A stretch of 64,000 nt of DNA from Tenacibaculum sp. 190524A02b (GTDB taxonomy: Bacteria > Bacteroidota > Bacteroidia > Flavobacteriales > Flavobacteriaceae), in NCBI RefSeq assembly GCF_964036645.1, contig NZ_OZ038525.1, forward strand, positions 1,039,501-1,103,500, read 5' to 3'. The notes beneath the pieces are model-generated. The model was not told the DNA's origin, did not search any database, and saw only the letters and a list, made by a program, of their open reading frames with translations. This document shows, in pieces, positions 44,689-53,857 of the stretch (the stretch's first letter is position 1; each line of letters opens with the position of its first letter). A program made the translations under genes and the position numbers.

Positions 44689-44764
44689 CAGATTTAGGAG
44701 ACGTCCTAGATTCTTTTCTTTTTCATAGCAATTTTCCCGCTCAATTTTTTGAGTGGGTTTTTTT
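44689..44764 (+). ncRNA. Putative small RNA, copy 2
   Basis: Same structure as copy 1. Hairpin A has arms ATTTAGGA (44692-44699) and TCCTAGAT (44704-44711), where the single change keeps pairing as G-U. Hairpin B has arms CCCGCTCAA (44736-44744) and TTGAGTGGG (44749-44757), followed by seven T. It ends 76 nt before the aroQ start codon, so it is a separate terminated transcript rather than an aroQ leader. Confidence 0.6.
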
Positions 44765-44840
44765 ATGCTTAAAAATTGTTTATAAGCTAAACAATCTAAT
44801 TGCATTACAATTATTACATTTACCAACAGAATAACAACAC

Positions 44841-45257
44841 ATGAAGAAAATAATAATAATAAACGGTCCTAACTTGAACCTTTTAGGAAAAAGAGAACCT
44901 ACTATATATGGAAATAACTCTTTTGAAGAATATTATAAAGATTTACAAAAGAAATACAGTAATTGTAACTTAGAATATTTCCAATCAAATATAGAAGGAG
45001 AATTAGTAAATAAGTTACACGAAGTTGGGTTTGATTTTGATGGGATTGTATTAAATGCGGCTGCATATACACATACATCCGTAGCTATTGCAGATGCTGT
45101 TAAAGCGATAACTACTCCAGTAGTTGAAGTTCACATATCTAATGTATATGCAAGAGAACAATTCAGGCATAAAAGCTATTTAGCTCCAAATACGAAAGGA
45201 ATAATTACTGGTTTTGGTTTATTAAGTTACGAATTAGCTATTCAAAGTTTTTTATAG
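44841..45257 (+). CDS. aroQ: 3-dehydroquinate dehydratase, type II
   Basis: Catalyses dehydration of 3-dehydroquinate to 3-dehydroshikimate in the shikimate pathway. The 138-residue type II enzyme shows NGPNLNLLGKREPTIYGN at the start, with the catalytic Tyr in the flap. It continues with YFQSNIEGELVNKLHE, and NAAAYTHTSVAIADA supplies substrate contacts. VEVHISNVYAREQFRHKS holds the catalytic His and Arg. Length and motifs are complete. It converges with the DUF4105 gene, overlapping it by 20 nt at the 3' end. Confidence 0.96.
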   Translation: MKKIIIINGPNLNLLGKREPTIYGNNSFEEYYKDLQKKYSNCNLEYFQSNIEGELVNKLHEVGFDFDGIVLNAAAYTHTSVAIADAVKAITTPVVEVHISNVYAREQFRHKSYLAPNTKGIITGFGLLSYELAIQSFL

Positions 45258-46422
45258 ACTTCAAAGTATAGAAATATCGAATAGCTAAAAGAACAAAAAA
45301 ACTAGCAAAAGGAATAGGAAATAATTGAAATTTAGTAATCCAAACAATAGGAATACAACATAGTAAAATTAATAATCCTGAAACATATTTAGAAATCCAC
45401 TTTGGTGGATTTTTTTTACGGATAAAAAAGGCCACAATAAAGTTTGGGGCAAAAGCCCATAAAAAGTTAAAATTATTCGGAGCTGTAGAATGATTGGTAA
45501 AAAACCATAGAAAAACTATTAGAATACCAAAAAGCCCAGTAATTAAAAACAAACTAAAATCAAACCAGGTTGAACGTGTATTATTTTTGTAATCTTTATA
45601 AGTAATAAAAGTACCTAAAAAGAGTAGGAGTAGAAATATAAGAAACGGATTCACAGTATCTCCATGCAACTCTTTTTCTTTAAAATCTAAAAGCGTATTT
45701 GTTTGTAATACTAAATTCTCTTCTTTACCATCTTTTATAACCTTAGCAACTTCTAAAGCATTAAAAACATAATCGGGTAAGTATAAATATTCATAAGCAC
45801 TAGCAATATTATCTAATTTACTACCTAGAGCAATATTAATTCCTAAACTTCCCCATGTGTTAGTATGTATTTCTTTATTCATTAATTGTCTAAAGGAAGC
45901 ATCTTCTTTTACAAAATCATCATTATAAATAATAGCTTTTCCTAACGCTTCTTTTATAACATCTCTTGGTTTGGTAGAACAGTTGTTAAAAAAAGGATCA
46001 TAAAAATAGCTTGCTTTTTCTGGTTGAGCATTTTCTTCTAAATACTTAAAAACAGCATTTTTTTGCGATCTAGTTAAGTTTAAAACCTGCTCTTTAACCC
46101 AACGTTCATCTTGTCCATATAATTTTAAAGACCTCGGAAATGAATATCTAGCCAATTTATATCTCATAAATCCTTTGGTAAAATTCACATAAAAATTAGC
46201 TTCATCTAAATCAAAAATACCATAGTTATATACCAAATCAAATTGAAACATAGGATCTTTAATTCGGATAGCGGTATGCCCAAATTTTTCATACAAAGCA
46301 TCTCCTGGACCGTATGTGATTATACTTACCTGAGAAAATTTAGAAAGCTGAATTTGTTGTGCTATTGAAAAACCAAAAAAAGAAAAAAAGAAAAGTAAGG
46401 TAAGGTATTTTTTTATAATCAT
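45238..46422 (-). CDS. DUF4105 (Lnb-type) membrane protein
   Basis: A 394-residue protein with a signal peptide (FGFSIAQQ), an N-terminal DUF4105 domain, and a C-terminal half with several membrane helices (FLIFLLLLFLGTFIT, SLFLITGLFGILIVFLWFF, and others). The DUF4105 catalytic-like residues are visible: the His of FGHTAIRI and the Cys of FNNCSTKPRDVI. This arrangement resembles papain-like NlpC/P60 hydrolases of the cell envelope, so a periplasmic amidase or peptidase activity is likely. It overlaps the PorV-like gene by 4 nt (ATGA), suggesting co-expression. Confidence 0.88.
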   Translation of the reverse strand: MIIKKYLTLLFFFSFFGFSIAQQIQLSKFSQVSIITYGPGDALYEKFGHTAIRIKDPMFQFDLVYNYGIFDLDEANFYVNFTKGFMRYKLARYSFPRSLKLYGQDERWVKEQVLNLTRSQKNAVFKYLEENAQPEKASYFYDPFFNNCSTKPRDVIKEALGKAIIYNDDFVKEDASFRQLMNKEIHTNTWGSLGINIALGSKLDNIASAYEYLYLPDYVFNALEVAKVIKDGKEENLVLQTNTLLDFKEKELHGDTVNPFLIFLLLLFLGTFITYKDYKNNTRSTWFDFSLFLITGLFGILIVFLWFFTNHSTAPNNFNFLWAFAPNFIVAFFIRKKNPPKWISKYVSGLLILLCCIPIVWITKFQLFPIPFASFFVLLAIRYFYTLKSIKNFE

Positions 46423-47510
46423 TTTCTAAAAAAACTATAATCAAAGGTAATAGAAAAAATATTAGAATATAAAGCATTTCCTACACTACCAATATTCGTT
46501 AAAGCATAATCAATTTGAACACCTCTATATTTGAATCCAACACCAAAATTAGGTTGAATAGCAGTTGAAGAGCTTCCGTCAAGTTCTAAAGTTTTTTGGA
46601 TATTTCCTACTCCTAAACGTAAAAAAGCCATTTTTTCATAATCTAATTGTAATCCTAAAGAAGGTTCAATACTCACAAAATTGGTAGCAATAATATCATT
46701 AGTTTTAGCAAAACGCATGGTTAAATCAACTTCAGCTAACAAAGTAAAGTCTCTATTAAAAGAAAAACGTTTAGCCGCTCCTACTTGCAATTTAGGCTTG
46801 GTAATTTCAGTAGTTTCAGGTAATTCTTGATTCTTTCCAGGAATAGCATTTTTAACTTTTTCAAACTCGGTTTCGTTAATAGCCCAAGTATTAAAAGTAG
46901 TGGTAATATCACGTACCATTAAACCAAATTCCCAACCATTTCTTTTAAACTGAACTCCAGCATCAAAGCCAAATCCCCAAGAAGTAGCAAAATCACCAAT
47001 AATTCTACGAACAATTTTAGCATTTACTCCAAATTGAAAACCATCCAATATCATTTTTCTAGCATAAGCTACATTAAATGCATAATCAGCAGCAGAAAAG
47101 AGGCTAATTCTATTATAATCAATATTTCCTTGACTGTCTATTAACTCAGTAGTGTTTAAAATATCATCTACTCCAAAACGGATAATAGCCAATCCTAAAG
47201 CACTTTTTTGGTCAACAGGCATTGCAAAAGAAGCAAAATTATAACTAGCAATACCTGCAAAATAAGAAGCATGCATTAACGATCCTTGATAATCTTCAAC
47301 GGCAACTAATCCAGCAGGGTTCCAATAAACAGAATTAACATTATTACTTGTTGCTACAACTGATTTACTCATTCCTAAAGCAGCAGCATCTACACCAATA
47401 TTTAAGAATTCATTAGAATAATTTCTAAACTGAGCTTGGGCAGAAGTAACAAAAAAAACTGCAAAAAATAAAAAACGTGTTTTCAATAGTCTAATTTCTA
47501 TGATGTACAA
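46419..47510 (-). CDS. PorV/PorQ-like type IX secretion barrel protein
   Basis: A 363-residue outer-membrane barrel protein of the PorV/PorQ (UPF0164) group. The signal peptide ends AQAQ. The family opening GVDAAALGMSKSVVA and NSVYWNPAGLVAV, the FadL-like N-terminal hook, is clear, and the protein ends with a strand closing in Phe (FSITFDYSFFRK). PorV shuttles type IX cargo to the attachment complex; which paralogue this is cannot be settled without a search. An alternative TTG start at 47486 would give a cleaner signal peptide. It is translated just before the DUF4105 gene. Confidence 0.85.
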   Translation of the reverse strand: MYIIEIRLLKTRFLFFAVFFVTSAQAQFRNYSNEFLNIGVDAAALGMSKSVVATSNNVNSVYWNPAGLVAVEDYQGSLMHASYFAGIASYNFASFAMPVDQKSALGLAIIRFGVDDILNTTELIDSQGNIDYNRISLFSAADYAFNVAYARKMILDGFQFGVNAKIVRRIIGDFATSWGFGFDAGVQFKRNGWEFGLMVRDITTTFNTWAINETEFEKVKNAIPGKNQELPETTEITKPKLQVGAAKRFSFNRDFTLLAEVDLTMRFAKTNDIIATNFVSIEPSLGLQLDYEKMAFLRLGVGNIQKTLELDGSSSTAIQPNFGVGFKYRGVQIDYALTNIGSVGNALYSNIFSITFDYSFFRK

Positions 47511-47590
47511 ATATCTAAAAATACTAACAACATAACTATGTTTTTTAATAGATATTGCTTTTTTAACAATGCCAATAACATTCTAAGCCA

Positions 47591-48565
47591 TTAACTCAAA
47601 TCAACTTTATCATTAATAAAATGAATAATTTGCTGTTCTAACCAATTGTTATTTTCAACTGAAAAAGAAGACAAAAAGCCAACGTGTCCACCATAATGTG
47701 GTGTTAATAAATGAAAATTAGTAGAATTCCTAGCTTCATCATATGGATAACATTCTTCAGAAAGAAAACTATCATCTAAAGAATTTATCAATAAAGCAGG
47801 ATGTTTTATTTTAGGTAAATAAGGTTTAGAGCTAGCCTTTAGCCAATAATCTTCAGAACTTTTAAACCCAAAAACAGGTACCGTATATTGTTTTTCTATA
47901 TGTCTAAACTTAGTAGCCTTAAAAAGTAACTTTTTATCTAGTTTAAAATGCGGATGCTTCTCTGCTTTCTCCAGCAATTTTAATTTCATAGAACGTAAAA
48001 ACTCTGTTAGGTACAATTTATTCTTAATTTTTTGTAATTCAGCTTGAGAAGAAGTCAAATCTACAGGTACAGAAACAGCCACAGCTCCTTTAACTTTAGC
48101 AGGTATTGTATTATACTCTCCTAAATATTTTAAAGTTAAGTTTCCTCCTAAACTAAAACCAATAAGTAAAATATTGTTGTAAGAATATTTATTACATAAA
48201 TATTGTACAATAAAATCTACATCATCAGTTTTACCGCTATGATACGTTTCTAATAGTAAATTATCTTCACCACTGCAACCTCGCAAATTCATACAAACGG
48301 TATCAAATCCATTTTTATTTAGCTCATTAGAAGTAGTAATCATATAATTAGAATTTGCACTTCCTTCTAAACCGTGAATTAAAAGCACTATTGATTTTGA
48401 TCCAACCATAGAAAAATCCAAATCAATAAAATCATTATCCCATGTAGTTACTCGCTTTCGTTGATAATTAATAGTATCATTTTTAAATAAAGGTCTGTAT
48501 ATGGTACTGAAGTGTGGGTTTCTAAAAGGTAGGTTAGGTATGAAATCAGTAGTTAATATTGGCAT
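47591..48565 (-). CDS. YheT-like alpha/beta hydrolase
   Basis: A 324-residue alpha/beta hydrolase of the COG0429/YheT group. The oxyanion-associated LIHGLEGSANSNYM, the nucleophile elbow GFSLGGNLTLKYLG, and the later DSFLSEECYP and HYGGHVGF (Asp and His of the triad) are all in place. The family is a predicted hydrolase or esterase with poorly known substrates. No signal peptide. It is separated from the PorV-like gene by 80 nt and probably has its own promoter; none was recognised. Confidence 0.9.
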   Translation of the reverse strand: MPILTTDFIPNLPFRNPHFSTIYRPLFKNDTINYQRKRVTTWDNDFIDLDFSMVGSKSIVLLIHGLEGSANSNYMITTSNELNKNGFDTVCMNLRGCSGEDNLLLETYHSGKTDDVDFIVQYLCNKYSYNNILLIGFSLGGNLTLKYLGEYNTIPAKVKGAVAVSVPVDLTSSQAELQKIKNKLYLTEFLRSMKLKLLEKAEKHPHFKLDKKLLFKATKFRHIEKQYTVPVFGFKSSEDYWLKASSKPYLPKIKHPALLINSLDDSFLSEECYPYDEARNSTNFHLLTPHYGGHVGFLSSFSVENNNWLEQQIIHFINDKVDLS

Positions 48566-48802
48566 AAATTAAACGTTTGGCAGCTGTTTTTTAATTATTG
48601 AACAACCAAAAGTCAATACTTCTAACTTTTTATAATGTGGAAACTTAGTATTGGAAATAATTGGTTAATTCTTTGATTCTCTACATAACAAAATGCAGGT
48701 ATACACAAATATGATAAAAAATAAACAAAAAGTAAAGTAAGAATGAATGCTTTTTGAAGAAAGATTTACTTTTACAATAAATAAGAATTTGAATCTTTAA
48801 AA

Positions 48803-49381
48803 ATGTTAAAAGCGACAGTATCAGACAAAAATCAAATAGTTACAATTTTATGCGATGCTTTTGAAGAAATAACGATTCCTAATTCCATAAATTTTGTAGT
48901 AAAACAGGATCAATACAGAAAAAAACGCTTAAAAGTGTTAATGGAGTATTTGGTAGATACTACTTTTCTGTTTGGAGATATCTATTTATCAGCTTCTAAA
49001 AATACCTGTTTATTAATTCAATATCCACATTTAAAAAAGACTACTTTAAAAACAATACTTTTTGATATACGATTAGCTTTTAAATGTATAGGAATATTTA
49101 GAATATTTAAAGTTTTAAAAAGAGAAATAGTACTTAATAAATGCCATATAAAAGAACCACATATTCATCCTATTATAATGGCTACAAAATATAATAATAA
49201 AGGAAAGGGTAGTGGTTATCGGTTAATTAAACAAGTATTAGAAAAATATCAAAGTAATAAACTACCCATAATCATTGAAACTACTACACTAGAAAATATT
49301 AAGTTATACGAACACTTTGGATTTTCAATTTTCAAAAAAACAAATCAATTTGATTATCCTTTGTACTTTTTAAAGAAATAA
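48803..49381 (+). CDS. GNAT family N-acetyltransferase-like protein
   Basis: A 192-residue protein. The C-terminal part has the GNAT acetyl-CoA-binding pattern KGKGSGYRLIKQVLE (Q/RxxGxG/A-like) and the following LENIKLYEHFGFSIFKKT, a typical motif B end. The N-terminal 80 residues differ from well-known GNATs and include a helical insert. The substrate is unknown. It stands alone, 95 nt before the MarR gene, and could be regulated with the hydrolase cluster, though nothing shows this. Confidence 0.82.
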   Translation: MLKATVSDKNQIVTILCDAFEEITIPNSINFVVKQDQYRKKRLKVLMEYLVDTTFLFGDIYLSASKNTCLLIQYPHLKKTTLKTILFDIRLAFKCIGIFRIFKVLKREIVLNKCHIKEPHIHPIIMATKYNNKGKGSGYRLIKQVLEKYQSNKLPIIIETTTLENIKLYEHFGFSIFKKTNQFDYPLYFLKK

Positions 49382-49488
49382 TAATACAATATAAATTTGA
49401 TGTTTTGAGGATGATATAAGTCTTCTATTCATTAATTTCATTTTTTAAGTATTCATATTTAAATAAAAGTTGTATATTGCAACTAATT

Positions 49489-49929
49489 ATGATGAGTAAA
49501 AAAAATAATGTCTATAACTCAACTCCAAGGTTGATAAGTGTTGCTGAGAGAGTTTTTTCAAGCAAATTGCAAAAAAAATTAATAGAAAATAATATTGATA
49601 TTACAGTTGAACAATGGCGAATTTTATTTTATTTATGGCAAAAAGATGGTATAAACCAGCAAGAACTTGCTCGTAGAGCTAAAAAAGAAAAAAGTACAAT
49701 TACTCGCAAAATTAATGCTATAGAAAAAAAAGGGTTAATTGTTCGGAAAAGTTTACTTGAAGATAAAAGAAATAAACTAATCTTTTTAACCGAAAAGGGG
49801 ATCAAAATAAAACATCAGGCTCTTGAAATAGCACATTCTATTACTATGAAAGCAGAACAAAACATACCTAGTGAACATATAAAAATTCTTAAAGATACAA
49901 TAAACAAAATAATGAAAAATCTTGAATAA
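49489..49929 (+). CDS. MarR family transcriptional regulator
   Basis: A 147-residue winged-helix regulator. The recognition helix region is QQELARRAKKEKSTITRKIN, and the wing is LIVRKSLLEDKRNKLIFLTEKG with the signature D(K)R. The dimerisation helices flank this. MarR proteins usually repress a neighbouring operon and release DNA on binding a small phenolic or other ligand. The next four genes in the same direction encode exported hydrolases, 108 nt downstream, and are the obvious candidates for its target. I start at the ATG at 49489; the frame upstream begins with TTG at 49477. Confidence 0.9.
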   Translation: MMSKKNNVYNSTPRLISVAERVFSSKLQKKLIENNIDITVEQWRILFYLWQKDGINQQELARRAKKEKSTITRKINAIEKKGLIVRKSLLEDKRNKLIFLTEKGIKIKHQALEIAHSITMKAEQNIPSEHIKILKDTINKIMKNLE

Positions 49930-50037
49930 ATTTCATCCTATAAGGTTCTTTCTTATTTAGTATAATTTTTTAAAATATAGAGCTTTATATATATAGTTGT
50001 ATTAAGCAACCAATTTTTAATTTAAAACTAATTGAAA

Positions 50038-51285
50038 ATGAATAGTAAAATGAAAAGATCGAAACGAAGAACATTTATAAAAACAATGGGGTTAACAACT
50101 ATTGGTTTAACATTATCATCTAACCTTACAAGCTGTCAGAATAACAAGTCTAAAAAAAGTTATTTAACTATTGATGATATGGAGGTAAATGATTCTCTAG
50201 GAAACATTATTAAATTAACAGACTATTCAAAAAAAACTGTACAACTAGTAAAAGAAGCTAGTTGTATTGATATGTTAAGTAGTTATAAAGATTTTTTTCA
50301 TAAAAGAAATAATATTCCTCTAAGTAATCATTGGAGTTCTATCCCAAATTCATTTACTAGAGAAGATCACAGTTTTGTAATGAATTGTGGTGTTAACGTT
50401 TTTGGTTGGGGGAGTATGAAGCCCACTTATGAGAGTATGTTACAATTTATAGCAGATCAAAATAGTATTATAGCTTCTAATCCAGATTATTTTTTGAGAA
50501 TTGATACAAAAAAGAGACTCGAAAGTGTAAATAAATCAGGAAAGATAGGAATGCTAATCACCAATCAAAACTCTAATCATTTCCGTACACTAGACGATAT
50601 TAAGATGTTTTATGGATTAGGTCAAAGAGTTTCTCAACTTACTTATAATGATAAAAACAGGTTAGGTTGTGGAGCTTTTGTTGAAAAAGATACAGGTATT
50701 ACTAATTATGGGAAACAAGTTGTTCAACGAATGAACGAAGTAGGAATGGCTGTAGATGTATCTCATTGTGGAGATAAAACCACTTTAGATGCAATAGGAT
50801 CTAGTTCCAAGCCTGTACTGATTACCCATGGTGCATGTAGAGCATTAGCTAAAGGTGTAACTCGAGCTAAAACTAATGAAGCCATCAAAGCATTAGCTAA
50901 ATCTGGTGGAGTTATAGGTATTCCTATTTTACGTTTTATGATTAGTAATAATGAACCAGTGACTATTGATCATTTTTTTAATCATATAGACCATATAATA
51001 CAAATGGTAGGTGTTGAACATGTAGGTATTGGAAGCGATCAGGGTTTATATACAGAGGATTATGGAGAGAAAAGTTGGAGAAAGCTACGTTTAGAAAACG
51101 CTCCATCAAAATACCAAACACATACAAATAAAGACTTCCTTTTAACTATTGAAAAGCTTAATCATCCTTATAGAATATATGACATAGCAGAAGGACTTAT
51201 AAAAAAGGGATATACGGATGAACATGTAAAAATGGTGTTAGGAAATAACTTTAAACGTGTATTAATAGAAATTTTTAAGCATTAG
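50038..51285 (+). CDS. Peptidase M19 (membrane dipeptidase)-like exported protein
   Basis: A 415-residue exported protein. The N-terminus has a twin-arginine-like RRTFIKTMG and a lipobox-like LTSCQ, so it is a probable Tat lipoprotein. The M19 fold is shown by FYGLGQRVSQLTYNDKNRLG, VGMAVDVSHCGDKT (zinc His), VLITHGACRAL (second His) and HVGIGSDQGLYTED (Asp). The usual N-terminal HxD pair is absent, replaced by CIDMLSSYKD, and the bridging Glu region reads TNQNSNHF. The dimetal site may therefore be incomplete or altered. It is the first hydrolase gene of the MarR-linked cluster. Confidence 0.85.
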   Translation: MNSKMKRSKRRTFIKTMGLTTIGLTLSSNLTSCQNNKSKKSYLTIDDMEVNDSLGNIIKLTDYSKKTVQLVKEASCIDMLSSYKDFFHKRNNIPLSNHWSSIPNSFTREDHSFVMNCGVNVFGWGSMKPTYESMLQFIADQNSIIASNPDYFLRIDTKKRLESVNKSGKIGMLITNQNSNHFRTLDDIKMFYGLGQRVSQLTYNDKNRLGCGAFVEKDTGITNYGKQVVQRMNEVGMAVDVSHCGDKTTLDAIGSSSKPVLITHGACRALAKGVTRAKTNEAIKALAKSGGVIGIPILRFMISNNEPVTIDHFFNHIDHIIQMVGVEHVGIGSDQGLYTEDYGEKSWRKLRLENAPSKYQTHTNKDFLLTIEKLNHPYRIYDIAEGLIKKGYTDEHVKMVLGNNFKRVLIEIFKH

Positions 51286-51302
51286 ATTAAATCAAGAATT
51301 AA

Positions 51303-52274
51303 ATGAAAAAATATATTTTCCTCCTTTTTATAATTTTTGCTTCCTCTTGTATAAGGAAAAATTCTTCTTCTAAACCAGAAAAAAATAGCACTAAAAATCT
51401 AGGAGATAACTCTATATCCATAGTCATACTAGGAACTATTCAAGATGCAGGTTCTCCTCAAATTGGCTGTAAAAAAAAATGCTGTGATACACTTTTTAAG
51501 TCACCTAAGAATGATAGAATGGTAAGTTCAATAGGTGTAATAGATAATATAAATAATAAATCTTACCTATTTGATGCAAGTCCAGATATAGCTAAACAAA
51601 TAGATTTATTATTACAGTATAAAAATATAAATATCAACAAAATGGTAGACGGTATTTTTTTAACTCATGCTCATATTGGACATTACACAGGCTTGATGTT
51701 TTTGGGTAAAGAAGCGATGAATGCTAATAAGGTTCCAGTTTTCACAATGCCAAGAATGAAGGAATATATTAAAAGTAATGGGCCATGGAATCAGTTGGTT
51801 AGGCTAAATAATATAACTCTCAAAGAATTAACGAATAATAATATAGTTAAACTATCAAATGAGGTTGAAGTAATTCCATTTTTAGTTCCTCATAGAGATG
51901 AATATTCTGAAACTGTTGGTTACAAAATTATAGGGCCTAATAAGAGTGCATTATTTATACCAGATATAGATAAATGGGAAAAATGGGAAAAGGATATTGT
52001 AGATGAAATCAAAAATGTAGATTATGCTTTTTTAGATGCTACATTTTATAGTGGTAAAGAGATTAATAATAGAGACATTTCTCAAATTCCTCACCCTTTT
52101 GTTATTGAAAGTCTTAAAAAATTTGAAAAAATTAGTAAAGAAGATAAAAGCAAAATAGTTTTTATTCATTTCAACCATACAAATCCTTTAATTAATGATA
52201 ATAGTGATGAAACTAAAAAACTTATCAATTTAGGATTTAGAGTAGCTAATATTAATGATGTTTTTGAATTATAA
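51303..52274 (+). CDS. PqqB-like MBL-fold hydrolase, lipoprotein
   Basis: A 323-residue lipoprotein (FASSCIRKN, Cys near residue 16) with a metallo-beta-lactamase fold of the PqqB/PhnP-like branch. LGTIQDAGSPQIGC opens the domain, THAHIGHYTGL is the metal motif (the usual HxHxDH with Gly in place of Asp), and VPHRDEYSETVGYKI and IHFNHTNP follow. The CxxxxCC stretch (GCKKKCC) near the start resembles a zinc knuckle of the family. The substrate is unknown; PQQ synthesis is unlikely, as no pqq genes are near. It starts 17 nt after the M19 gene. Confidence 0.85.
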   Translation: MKKYIFLLFIIFASSCIRKNSSSKPEKNSTKNLGDNSISIVILGTIQDAGSPQIGCKKKCCDTLFKSPKNDRMVSSIGVIDNINNKSYLFDASPDIAKQIDLLLQYKNININKMVDGIFLTHAHIGHYTGLMFLGKEAMNANKVPVFTMPRMKEYIKSNGPWNQLVRLNNITLKELTNNNIVKLSNEVEVIPFLVPHRDEYSETVGYKIIGPNKSALFIPDIDKWEKWEKDIVDEIKNVDYAFLDATFYSGKEINNRDISQIPHPFVIESLKKFEKISKEDKSKIVFIHFNHTNPLINDNSDETKKLINLGFRVANINDVFEL

Positions 52275-52297
52275 CAGAGTAATAAAAATTAAAATAA

Positions 52298-53851
52298 ATG
52301 AGAACAAATATAATAATCTTAATAACTATTTTTTTTTCTATAGGAAACGTAAAAGCCCAAATACCAAATAGAATAAAACAATCAATACTACAATTTATAA
52401 AAAAAACAGATAAGCTTAACAACTCAGAAAGCATTAAAAGCAAAGTTGCAAAATTTAGTAGCAATGCTCCCAATGAAAAAGTAAAATACGAAGCTTTAAA
52501 ACTTATGCTTGAAAAGAGTAATTCAGATTTAGTAAAAAAGGTTTTAAAAGAATTATTAAAAAATAAAAAAGTTATAAGAAATAATACTCAAAAAATACCA
52601 CCTAAAAAAGAAGATTCATATACTTTATTGAAAGGAGCAATAGTAATTGATGCCGTTAGTGATATAGGTAAAAAGGGAGATATTCTTATTATGAACGATA
52701 AAATCGTAGCAATAAGTTATAATAACACTATTAAAACTCCAGAAAATACAGAAGTATATAACTTAGAAGGAAAGTATATTATACCAGGTTTGATTGATGG
52801 TCATGTACATATTACTCATGGAACTTTAAAAGAAGGACAGAAAAAATTAGAACTAGCATTAAAGCAAGGTGTAACTGGAGTTAGAGATATGGGGGGAGAT
52901 GGTAGAATGTTAGCTTTATTAAAGAGAAATATGAAAATTGAAGAATATAAAGGGGCAGATGTGTTTTTTTCAACTATTCTTGCCGGCCCTAATTTTTTTA
53001 AACACGATAATAGGCCTCAATCAGTTGCAAAAGGAGCTATAGCAGGTAAAGTATCTTGGCAAATGTCAATTACTAATCAATCAGATTTTAGGGATATTAT
53101 TTCTCAGGTTAAAGGTCTTGGTGCTACAGCAATTAAAGTTTACCAAGATGTAGATAAACATGTGTTTAAAAAAGTCGCTAACGAGGCTCATAAGCAAGGT
53201 TTAAAGGTGTGGGCTCATGCAGTTATACGACCAGCAAAAGCTATAGATGTAACTAATGGAGGAGCTGATGTTATGTCACATGCTTCTGATTTGATTCAAT
53301 ATGAATTTTTACAAGAAGGAGTGAAACAACGTCATGAGTTTTCTTCTAGAGAAGAAGCAAGAGCATATGCAAAAAAACTAAATAGTTATTCATGGGATAA
53401 AAACACATATGAAGTAAAGCAATTATTTAAAGCCATGAAGAAGAATAATAGCATTTTAGATGCTACTTTGTTTGTAAATTATTATACTTCTAAGCCTACA
53501 GATTCATTACGATATAAAAAAGCCGTAAAAAACACGAAAATAGCTTATGATATGGGGGTTAAGATTAGTGCTGGTTCAGATCATATCTTATCAATTAAAG
53601 AAGATAATATACCATTTATAAATATTCATAAAGAATTAGAATTATTAGTTAATGCTGGATTAACTAATATAGATGCTTTAAAAGCAGCGACTATTATAAA
53701 TGCAGAAGTATTGGGAGAAGAAAAAAATATAGGATCTATAGAAAAAGGTAAACAAGCTAATTTAGTTATACTTAATGCTAACCCTCTTGACAATATTACA
53801 AACACAAAAAAAATAAAAATGGTAATTAAAAGAGGAAAAATTATAAACTAG
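52298..53851 (+). CDS. Exported amidohydrolase (imidazolonepropionase-like)
   Basis: A 517-residue protein with a signal peptide (GNVKAQ), an N-terminal helical region of about 80 residues with no domain match, and a metal-dependent amidohydrolase domain. GLIDGHVHITHG supplies the first HxH, KVWAHAVIRP and DVMSHASDLI carry the later His ligands, and SAGSDHIL the Asp. KGKQANLVILNANPLDNI closes the fold. Exported relatives act on dipeptides, such as prolidase-like enzymes, or on amides. It lies 23 nt after the PqqB-like gene and 6 nt before the gluzincin gene. Confidence 0.88.
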   Translation: MRTNIIILITIFFSIGNVKAQIPNRIKQSILQFIKKTDKLNNSESIKSKVAKFSSNAPNEKVKYEALKLMLEKSNSDLVKKVLKELLKNKKVIRNNTQKIPPKKEDSYTLLKGAIVIDAVSDIGKKGDILIMNDKIVAISYNNTIKTPENTEVYNLEGKYIIPGLIDGHVHITHGTLKEGQKKLELALKQGVTGVRDMGGDGRMLALLKRNMKIEEYKGADVFFSTILAGPNFFKHDNRPQSVAKGAIAGKVSWQMSITNQSDFRDIISQVKGLGATAIKVYQDVDKHVFKKVANEAHKQGLKVWAHAVIRPAKAIDVTNGGADVMSHASDLIQYEFLQEGVKQRHEFSSREEARAYAKKLNSYSWDKNTYEVKQLFKAMKKNNSILDATLFVNYYTSKPTDSLRYKKAVKNTKIAYDMGVKISAGSDHILSIKEDNIPFINIHKELELLVNAGLTNIDALKAATIINAEVLGEEKNIGSIEKGKQANLVILNANPLDNITNTKKIKMVIKRGKIIN

Positions 53852-53857
53852 TAAAAA

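Larger units (their letters stand above)
44161..44764 (+). repeat. Tandem duplication of about 250 bp in the guaB-aroQ intergenic region
   Basis: Unit 1 (44161-44412) and unit 2 (44516-44764) share the same order: an ACTAAGGG/CCCTTAGT hairpin, a diverged spacer, a TAnnTTTG box, a first hairpin, a pyrimidine-rich linker, and a terminator. The offset is 353-355 nt throughout. The spacer has drifted, but from 44330 on about 80 nt are almost identical to 44683 on (one substitution and a T-run length difference). Selective conservation of that core argues for a functional RNA. The space between unit 1 and unit 2 (44413-44515) holds nothing recognised. Confidence 0.85.

Noticed and set aside
44617..44826. 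Open frame of 69 codons on the minus strand
   Set aside because: It lies across the second small-RNA copy, including both hairpins and the T-run, and its sequence is low-complexity. The RNA explanation fits better.
51303..52274. Calling the MBL protein pqqB
   Set aside because: It belongs to the PqqB-like branch, but it is a lipoprotein and no other PQQ genes are present.
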